Below are positions 56,901 to 64,000 of a stretch of DNA of 64,000 nt, piece by piece (the first letter of the stretch is position 1; each line of letters starts with the position of its first letter). The position numbers were made by a program, and so were the translations under genes. This stretch comes from Rhizaria sp. SCN 62-66 (taxonomy: Eukaryota; Rhizaria, unplaced). A model generated the notes under the pieces. The model saw only the letters and a program-made list of their open reading frames with translations. It searched no databases and had not been told where the DNA came from. Location of the stretch: assembly GCA_001724265.1 (NCBI GenBank), contig MEDY01000062.1, positions 1-64,000 on the forward strand. Reading direction: 5' to 3'.

Positions 56901-59560
56901 CAGCGGCGCCGGCGGTTGGACTGGAGCTGCGGCGCACGGTGACTGAGACGGAGTCAAAACGCGGGATATTGTCTTCGTAGATCGGGCTGTAGTCCTCGTT
57001 GAAAAGGAACTCGCGGCCCAAGCCGGTGACGCGTGACGCGGTGCCTGCGGGCGGCGGTCCACGTGGAGCCTGGCGCGCACCTTGCGCCGCTGCCTCGGCC
57101 TCCATCGCCATTGTGCGCGCCGCGCGGGCCTTGATGGCGGTGCTGCCGTACGCGCTAAACGTGCTGTTCTGGCTCTGCGCCACTCTGCTTCCCGCGCTGC
57201 CTGCGCTGCCCTCAATGCGGTTGATGCTCTCGGCAATGTTGTCGTCGCCGTGCAGGAACTGGCCCCACTCCTTTGCGTTGACGTGTGTGTCTGCATAGCC
57301 GTTGTCGTTGTGGAAGCGCGGAATGTTGTCCTCGTAGATGGGGCTGTAGTCCTTGTTGAACATATGCTCTTTCTCCCGCGCCACTGCGTGGCCCGTGTCC
57401 GGCACACCGTCGCCCTCGCGCTTGCCCGCCGCAGCTGCCGCGCCGATCGCAGTCGCTCGCGCCACGTTGTTCGCGTGGTGCTCGCGCTCAGCGTCCGCGC
57501 GCGTCATCGTCGGCCGTGCGTTGTAGTAGTAATCGCCGCCGCCCGGACGGCTGGCGCCGAGCCCGGATGAGCCCGTGCCTGCACTGGTGCCGGTGCCCGC
57601 GGCGGCTGTTGCGAACGCGCGCGCCGGCGCCTGTCCAATGCTGTTACGCGGCGCTGTTGTATCGACCTGGTACTGGGGTGGCGCACCGTTGTTCTTTCTG
57701 CTCTCTAAGCGGTCACAGGCCGTGCTGTTGCGGATCATCTTGGTTGCGTGCAGATCGTCCGCGTGGTGGTACTCGACGTCGCACTGCTTTACGTGCGGCG
57801 CGCACGACGCCGCATGCACGTCGCGCGCGCACTCGTCCTGACCCGACAGCGGCTGCGAGGGCAGCGTCGGCCGCAGCAGTCGCGCGGGCTTTTCCATGCT
57901 GTAGCCGCGGTCAAGCGAGCCCGTAAAGGCGCCGCTGCTGCCGCCGCACTCGTCCTCCATGCGAGCGCCAGTCTTCCCCTCACCACCGTTGTGGTGCTCG
58001 GCGGCGTGGCCCGACGCCGGCGCGGGCGAGGCTGCGGCTGCGCTAGGAATCGCGTGCTTGCGCATCGCGGCCAGAGTGTACTGCGAGCACGCGTCGGCGC
58101 CGGTCGCACCGCTCGCAATCGACTTGGCGTACTCCCGGTTTGCCTGCTCGAAGCGACTGTCAACGTCGCGGTTTGCGGGCTCAGCGCGGAATCGCTGCCC
58201 GGCCCTGAGCGACTCTGCGCCGGCCTCAGCGTCCGCGCGCGTAAGCCCGCGCGACGCAGCGGAGACGGATACGGGCCCACGCAACATTGCGGCCTCGGCG
58301 GTGGCCTGCATGATTGCCGCGGGCTGCGCCGAACACACCGCGGCCGCGACGCTCGATGACGGGCCCTCGTGCGACGTAGCGGGCGCTGCGGCGGGCGCGG
58401 TGTGGTGCGACTGCTCCCACTGTTCGCGGCGCCCGCGCTCAGCGGCGCGCGCGCGAGCCGCGCTGTCGTGCAGCTGGCCGTCGCTCGCGTGCTGCAACGC
58501 GTAGTCAGCTACCTCGGTGTGGCCCAGCTTGCGATGCGCTTCACGCCACGCGGCCTCGTTCTCCGCGCGCATTGCAGCGTTGTACTCCTCAGTCAAACCA
58601 GCTTCGCCCGCGTACCTCGCGCCCTTAAATTCGCGCGGGCGCGCCGCCATCTCTCGCACCGCCGCGGTAACGCTAGCCGCGCGCGCGGGGTCGATGAACT
58701 CCCAGTACGCCGCGCGCACGGCCGTGCTGTCGGCGTAGCGCGGGGACTCAAACCCGGCGGCCTCGCGCCGAATCAGCGGGTGCAGCCGCGTGTGTCCGCG
58801 GGCCAGCGCGGCTCTCCGCACGCTGCGCGCGGTCGGCGCGCCGGACGCGTCGATGGCGGGCGTGTGCGGGTCCTGGCGCAACGACTCGACTGTGAGCAGG
58901 GCGCGTCCCGTGCGGGCCCGGTACTGCAGCGCGCTCTCGCCAACATGCGGCGCCATTGAGAGCACGTCGCCGTCGCGTCCGTGGCCCGCGGCGAGGTATG
59001 CCGCGCGCAGCTCGGCCGTGGCGGCGTCGTGGCCCTGCGCCTCGCCGCCGCCGCGCAGAGCGGCGACTTCGCCCGCGCCGACGTCGGCGTCGGTGAAGAG
59101 CTTCGTCGAGGGAGCGCGCTCAGGAAACGGGTCCGCGGGCTCGGTGAGCGCGGAGAAAACGCTGCGGGCTCGGGCTGCGATGGCGGAGAAAGGGGACGGA
59201 GTGTGCGAAGCGATGGCGGACGGTGCATGGATGGTGTGGATATCGTGGTGGCTCGTGTCGCGCGCAGAGGACTCGAAATCCGACGCAGCCTTAGAGGGTG
59301 ACGGAAAAAAAGTATCGGGTGGCGTAGTAGGGCGTTGTGACGCGCTATGCTGAGATGTGGTCGCGATCTATGAGTGCAAATGAAGGATGTGGGTGTGAAT
59401 GAAGCCATGTGAGCGAGACAACTTGAAGATGCGGGAAGGAATCGCGAGCGGGATATAATGAGAGCCAGCGTACCAATCGCGTTGTCACCGGGACAAAAGG
59501 GGCAGCGCCAATAATGTTGGCTCTGCGGCACGCCCGAGAAATAGCTCTCGCACGTTGCAT
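53938..59560 (-). CDS. Large disordered protein with YSPIY repeats
   Basis: Not recognised. The main frame ends at TGA (53940-53938). The first in-frame ATG of that frame is only at 58953, yet the frame reads as convincing coding sequence for another 395 bases upstream (for example DPFPERAPSTKLFTDADVG). I therefore propose a first exon of 59560-59474 (29 basic residues), a GTACGC donor at 59473, and an acceptor CTCAG at 59350, giving about 1832 residues. An alternative acceptor CATAG ends at 59368. The protein is Ala/Arg/Ser-rich with Gln runs. It carries two copies of DYSPIYEDNIPRF (about 57312-57360 and 56953-57003) and a third variant YSPIYGSELI (about 55845-55875). An Ala-rich helix (about 56650-56800) separates these. 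Function unknown. Confidence 0.75.
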
Positions 59561-60030
59561 TGCTGGACTAAAGAGCAACACAGGGAGAACTGACAAGAGT
59601 GAGCACAATCATACGGATGCAATTATAGATGCCTTAAACCGCGTCCCCGAAGGTATAATTAAGGATCTCAATCATATATACGTAGTGAATTTATGGAACA
59701 TTGCTTGTATACTTGAAAGATGGTTGAGTATAGCGAATGCGTGAAGATTCTAGTGTGATCGACAGTCCTCACTGGCTGCGGCTTACTTTCCTCGGCTAGC
59801 CTTGCTCACGGTCATCTGAGCTCAGGAGAACCACGCAAACTCGCTCCCACACCATACAGATACACGGTAGTCAAAATATAATAACAGCTTATTTATTACG
59901 CGACAGTCTAGATATTATTTACACTAAACACTTTCTCACTGACGGTTGCCAGCCCTTTGGTCTTTAATAATTTCAGCACCCAACCACCAACACAATCTGC
60001 GTTGCCTTTGTGCCTCTTGAACGAGCTACC
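59561..60030. other. Divergent spacer, 470 bp
   Basis: AT-rich region between the YSPIY-repeat protein gene (-) and the MTR4 gene (+), presumably containing both promoters. No RNA gene was recognised. Confidence 0.4.
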
Positions 60031-63000
60031 ATGGACGCGTTCGGAGGCGCTGACCTTTTTTCCATCTTTGATGACCAGGGCATGGCCGCGGTGACCGAGA
60101 CCGCGCCGGCCCCCGTTGTCAAGCCTGCCAAGGATGCCGCTGCGGCTGCTTCAGGCAAGGACGCCGCCAATACCACCAACACAAGCACCAAGGCCGCGCG
60201 CCGCCGCGCGCGCGAGTCGACGAGCGCGAAGGAGGAGCCATCGACCGACGCTGCCGAGCTCAAGACTGAGGCTTCTGCCGCACGGCCGAAGAAGTCCCGC
60301 TCCGCGGGCGCGGCGAAGCAGGAGGACGCGCCCGACGCGTCGATGAAGCCAGAGGCCGGCGCCACGAGCGCGCTGCTGCAGAACGTCACTCTGGCGGCCG
60401 CGCGCGAGAGCACGCGCCCGTTGGACGACTTTGCGCACTACCAGGAGCAGCTTGTTGTGGGTTCAGCCAAGCCGATCAAGCCGTCGACCGCGACGGAGAA
60501 GACGTGCGCGATGCAGACGTGCTATCCGCCCAACTACGACCCCAACGACCCCGCCAACGCGCCACCCGAGCCGCGCAAGGAGCCCGCCAAGACGTACCCG
60601 TTCACGCTTGACCCTTTCCAGCAGAAGGCCGTCGAGTGCATCGAGCGCAACCAGAGCGTGCTTGTCTCTGCGCACACGTCCGCCGGTAAGACCGTGGTCG
60701 CCGAGTATGCGATCGCGCTGTCACTTAAGATGGGCCAGCGTGTCATCTACACGTCGCCGATCAAGGCGCTGTCGAACCAAAAGTTCCGCGAGCTGCAGGA
60801 AGAGTTCGGCGACGTCGGCCTCATGACTGGCGACGTCACGATTAACCCCACAGCTTCGTGTCTCGTCATGACAACGGAGATTCTGCTCAACATGCTCTAC
60901 CGCGGCTCTGAAGTCGTGCGCGAAATCGCCTGGGTCATCTTCGATGAGGTGCACTACATGCGCGACCGCTCCCGCGGCGTCGTCTGGGAGGCGACGATTA
61001 TTTTGCTACCGCACAAGTGTCGCTTTGTTTTCCTCTCTGCGACCATTCCCAACGCCGCCGAGTTCGCTCTCTGGGTGGCCAAGCTGCACGCGCAGCCGTG
61101 CTCCGTGGTGTACACCGACTACCGTCCCACGCCGCTGCAGCACTACGTTTTCCCCGCGCAGGGCGAAGGGTTGTACCTTGTGCTGGACGAAAAGGGCCAG
61201 TTCAAGGAGCAGAACTTCCAGCGCGCGCTCGCCGTGCTCAACGCAGACACGGCGCCCGGCGCACCCGGCGGCGTCGACAAGGGCGGCTCCGACGTGTCTG
61301 CGGGCGGCGACGGCAAGGCGAAGCGCAAGAAGACTGGCGGTGCGGGGTCCGACGTGTACAAGATCGTCAAGATGATCATGGACAAGGAGTACCAGCCGTG
61401 CATCGTCTTCTCTTTCTCAAAGAAGGACTGCGAGTCCAACGCTGTGGCCATGGCCAAGCTCGACCTGTGCGACGACGCCGAAAAACAGCTCATCACACAG
61501 ATCTTTTCCAACGCTATGCAGGCACTCAACGAGGACGACCGGCAGCTGCCGCAGGTTGTCAACATGTTTCCGCTGCTGCGCCGCGGCATCGGAGTCCACC
61601 ACGGCGGTCTGCTCCCCATCCTCAAGGAAGTCGTCGAGATTCTCTTCGGCGAAGGGCTGCTCAAGGTGCTTTTCTCCACCGAGACTTTCTCTATGGGGCT
61701 CAACATGCCCGCGCGCACGGTCGTTTTCACCTCGGTGAACAAGTTCGACGGTGTCACCTTCCGCTCTATTTCCTCCGGTGAGTACATTCAGATGTCCGGC
61801 CGCGCCGGCCGTCGTGGTCTCGACGACAAGGGTATCGTCATCATGATGATGGACACGCAGATCGAGCCCCACACGGCCAAGGAAATGATCACGGGCGCTG
61901 CCGATCCGCTGCATTCGTCTTTCCACCTCGGCTACAACATGCTGCTCAACCTGCTCCGTGTCGACGGCGCAGACCTCGAGTTTATGATGGCACGCTCCTT
62001 CTTCCAATTCCAGCAGCAGCGCGCGGCGCCACAGATTGAGGCCGCGATCAAGACGCTCGAGGTCCAGCGCGACTCGATCGTCGTCCCACGCGCACGCGAG
62101 GTCGAGGCCTACCACGCGCTTCAGGAGGAGCTCTGGCGGCTCCGGCATGAGATCCGCGTTGTCACCTCGAAGCCCGAGTTCGCGGAGCCCTTTTGCAACG
62201 CGGGCCGCCTGGTGCGCATCTCCGCCGTCGTGCGCGGCGCCGGCGCGGGCTCCAGCGGTGCGTCGGTTCTCGACCCCGCCGCCACGGGCGCGATCGCCGG
62301 CGCGCTGAAGTCGGACGGCGAGGCCGACGCCGTCGCCGTCACCGCCGCAGGCGCCGTGGACCCCAATGCGGGCAAGTCGTCCACGGTCACCCTGCGCGGC
62401 GCTGCGGCGACGGCGCTGGACGTGATGCTGCGGCTGCCTGCGCTGCACGGCGCTCTGGAGCCCACGCGCTTCCGCGCTGGTATGACGGCTGACTACGCGA
62501 CAGGCCTGCCGATGCCGATCATGGGCGCGACGCTGCCGTCGGACGCCGTGGCCGAGGGCGACCGCGACCCCAAGTCGGCTGGCGCGGCCACTGCGGCGTC
62601 GTCTGACCCGCGCGTGACGCCGCAGGGCGCGCTTGAGATGGACTGGGGCTGGGGCGTGATTCTGGGCGTGCGCAAGAACGTCGCACTGCCGCCGCACGTG
62701 CTGCACGGCGCCTACGAGCCCGTGGCACCCGTCGCGTTGCAGCGGCCCGGCCCCCGCGCGACGCCAGTGTCCGTGATGGGCACCGTCGTCGAGGTGCTGC
62801 TGCCAGTGGACCCCGCATCGGTGCCTAAGGAGGCTCTGGCGCCCAAGATGGAGGCCGCGCGCGGCGAGATGCCCGGCAGTGCGATGCTGCACGCGGCGTC
62901 ACTGCGCCCCGCACCTGCTGGCGTGATCCCCGAGTACGTCGTCGTGCCCGTGCTCATGTCCGCGTTCGCCGGGATGTCGACGTATCGCGTCAAGGTGCAC

Positions 63001-64000
63001 GACCGGCTGCAGGAGCGCTCGGGACGCGTGCTCATGGGTACGACGCTGCGCCAGATGCTCATGCGTACCAAGGCCGCCAACGCCGCCAACGCAGAGGCCG
63101 CTGCCGTGACGGCGGCTGCCACGGCTGCTGCGCCGGGCAATGACAAGAACCTCGAGACTGAGGCGATGGAGGACCCGCGCCCCGACGCGCTGCCGCTGCT
63201 GAAGCCGATGGAGTCGATGAAGATCAAGGGCGACGGGTTTCGTGCATTGCTCTCGCGCGTCGCCACACTCAAGCGCAAGGTCGCTGCGCACCCTGTGCAC
63301 ACTGCGGCCGACCGCGCGGACCTCATTGCGCTACATGCCAACAAGAACGCTCTCGCGAAGCAGGTCGACTGGCTGCGTGGCAAGCTCGCAGAGGTGTCAC
63401 AGGACTCCGGACTGCGCCAGACGCTGCAGCGCATGCGGCGCGTTCTGCGGACACTTGGGCACACGTCCGTGGACGACACGATCCAGACTAAGGGCCGCGT
63501 TGCGTGCGAGCTGTCTACGTGCGACGAGCTCGTCGGCTCTGAGCTCGTGTTCACGGGCGTGTTCAACGACCTCAACGTGGCGCAGATCTGCGCACTCTGC
63601 TCATGCATGGTTTTCGACGAGGCACAGGATGACTCGGTGCCGAAGCTCTCCGAGGAGCTTGCCGGCCCGCACCGCAAGCTGGTTGAGGTCGCCCGCGCAG
63701 TAGGCAAGGTGATTGTCGAAGCGCGTCTCCCGCTTGACTTGGAGAAGTTCGTGGCTTCCTTCAACCCGTTCATGATGGAGGTGCTACATGCGTGGGTCAA
63801 CGGCGCGCGCTTCGCCGACATTACCAAGATGACTGACGTGTTCGAAGGCACGATTATTCGCGTGATTCGCCGTCTGGAGGAGCTGCTGCGTCAGTTTGCC
63901 TCGGCCGCCAAGAGTGTTGGTAACACTGAGCTCGAGCAGAAGTTCCTCAAGTCTATTGAGAAGCTCAAGCGCGACATCGTCTTTGCCGCCTCACTTTACC
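60031..64000 (+). CDS. MTR4: MTR4/SKIV2L2-like exosome RNA helicase (3' end cut by window)
   Basis: DExH-box RNA helicase that feeds substrates to the nuclear exosome. The frame is open from ATG at 60031 (MDAFGGADLFSIFDD, as in other MTR4 proteins) to the window end, with 1323 codons visible and no internal stop. Motifs: AHTSAGKT (Walker A, 214-221), TSPIKALSNQK, DEVH (305-308), SATIPN, GVHHGGLLP, and QMSGRAGRRG (about 587). The arch with a KOW-like segment (DWGWGVILGV) carries Ala-rich inserts, making it longer than the roughly 1040-residue human protein. The visible end KRDIVFAASLY matches the family C-terminus, which finishes with one more Leu, so the stop should lie only a few bases beyond the window. 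Confidence 0.97.
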   Translation, partial: MDAFGGADLFSIFDDQGMAAVTETAPAPVVKPAKDAAAAASGKDAANTTNTSTKAARRRARESTSAKEEPSTDAAELKTEASAARPKKSRSAGAAKQEDAPDASMKPEAGATSALLQNVTLAAARESTRPLDDFAHYQEQLVVGSAKPIKPSTATEKTCAMQTCYPPNYDPNDPANAPPEPRKEPAKTYPFTLDPFQQKAVECIERNQSVLVSAHTSAGKTVVAEYAIALSLKMGQRVIYTSPIKALSNQKFRELQEEFGDVGLMTGDVTINPTASCLVMTTEILLNMLYRGSEVVREIAWVIFDEVHYMRDRSRGVVWEATIILLPHKCRFVFLSATIPNAAEFALWVAKLHAQPCSVVYTDYRPTPLQHYVFPAQGEGLYLVLDEKGQFKEQNFQRALAVLNADTAPGAPGGVDKGGSDVSAGGDGKAKRKKTGGAGSDVYKIVKMIMDKEYQPCIVFSFSKKDCESNAVAMAKLDLCDDAEKQLITQIFSNAMQALNEDDRQLPQVVNMFPLLRRGIGVHHGGLLPILKEVVEILFGEGLLKVLFSTETFSMGLNMPARTVVFTSVNKFDGVTFRSISSGEYIQMSGRAGRRGLDDKGIVIMMMDTQIEPHTAKEMITGAADPLHSSFHLGYNMLLNLLRVDGADLEFMMARSFFQFQQQRAAPQIEAAIKTLEVQRDSIVVPRAREVEAYHALQEELWRLRHEIRVVTSKPEFAEPFCNAGRLVRISAVVRGAGAGSSGASVLDPAATGAIAGALKSDGEADAVAVTAAGAVDPNAGKSSTVTLRGAAATALDVMLRLPALHGALEPTRFRAGMTADYATGLPMPIMGATLPSDAVAEGDRDPKSAGAATAASSDPRVTPQGALEMDWGWGVILGVRKNVALPPHVLHGAYEPVAPVALQRPGPRATPVSVMGTVVEVLLPVDPASVPKEALAPKMEAARGEMPGSAMLHAASLRPAPAGVIPEYVVVPVLMSAFAGMSTYRVKVHDRLQERSGRVLMGTTLRQMLMRTKAANAANAEAAAVTAAATAAAPGNDKNLETEAMEDPRPDALPLLKPMESMKIKGDGFRALLSRVATLKRKVAAHPVHTAADRADLIALHANKNALAKQVDWLRGKLAEVSQDSGLRQTLQRMRRVLRTLGHTSVDDTIQTKGRVACELSTCDELVGSELVFTGVFNDLNVAQICALCSCMVFDEAQDDSVPKLSEELAGPHRKLVEVARAVGKVIVEARLPLDLEKFVASFNPFMMEVLHAWVNGARFADITKMTDVFEGTIIRVIRRLEELLRQFASAAKSVGNTELEQKFLKSIEKLKRDIVFAASLY

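Noticed and set aside
59368-59370. TAG in the upstream frame of the YSPIY-repeat gene as another sense UAG
   Set aside because: It lies next to plausible 3' splice sites and no ATG precedes it in frame, so it is more likely intronic.
1-64000. Transposons, rRNA, CRISPR arrays, prokaryotic operon features
   Set aside because: No transposase or reverse-transcriptase motifs, terminal repeats, rRNA-like blocks or spaced direct repeats were seen, and the gene content is eukaryotic nuclear.

Overview
This is nuclear DNA from a gene-dense, GC-rich, intron-poor microbial eukaryote (a protist; I cannot place the lineage). The genes encode purely eukaryotic proteins: an OTU1/YOD1 deubiquitinase, an NDR-family kinase, a TBC Rab-GAP, a Cdc20/Cdh1-type WD40 protein, the exosome helicase MTR4, an EXPERA-family membrane protein, and an RGS/PTEN-like fusion. 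The spliceosomal introns I could model are short (about 107-170 bp), sit almost at the 5' end of the coding sequence, and mostly begin GTACGT. Spacers are AT-rich. Coding sequence is rich in Ala, Pro and Ser, with long disordered inserts inside conserved domains.

Layout: OTU1-like (+, 0.6-2.2 kb); a giant acidic/coiled-coil protein (-, 2.4-9.3 kb); multi-PH + DnaJ protein (+, 10.0-12.8); EXPERA protein (-, 13.2-14.2); TBC protein (-, 14.7-18.7); acidic protein (-, 19.5-21.0); NDR kinase (+, 21.8-23.1); a 2 kb gap between convergent genes; a 3116-residue RGS/C2/PTEN-like protein (-, 25.1-34.5); a 172-residue protein (+, 35.2-35.7); Cdc20/Cdh1-like protein (+, 36.0-42.0); Gln/Ala-rich protein (-, 42.3-44.7); histidine acid phosphatase (+, 45.0-48.3); two large disordered proteins (-, 48.7-53.4 and 53.9-59.6); MTR4 (+, from 60.0, cut by the window end one codon before its expected last residue). 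The genes do not form one pathway; this is an ordinary housekeeping stretch.

The main discovery candidate is the genetic code. None of the 14 genes whose ends are visible stops with TAG: 8 use TGA and 6 use TAA. TAG instead occurs inside reading frames. The 2.4-9.3 kb gene is a single frame of 2272 codons interrupted by four TAGs and no TAA or TGA. The 42.3-44.7 kb gene is one frame with one TAG, and the OTU1 gene has one TAG in frame between its catalytic Cys and His halves. The simplest reading is that UAG is a sense codon in this nucleus, with UAA and UGA as stops. The amino acid cannot be deduced from this window. No tRNA, rRNA, CRISPR array or transposon was recognised.
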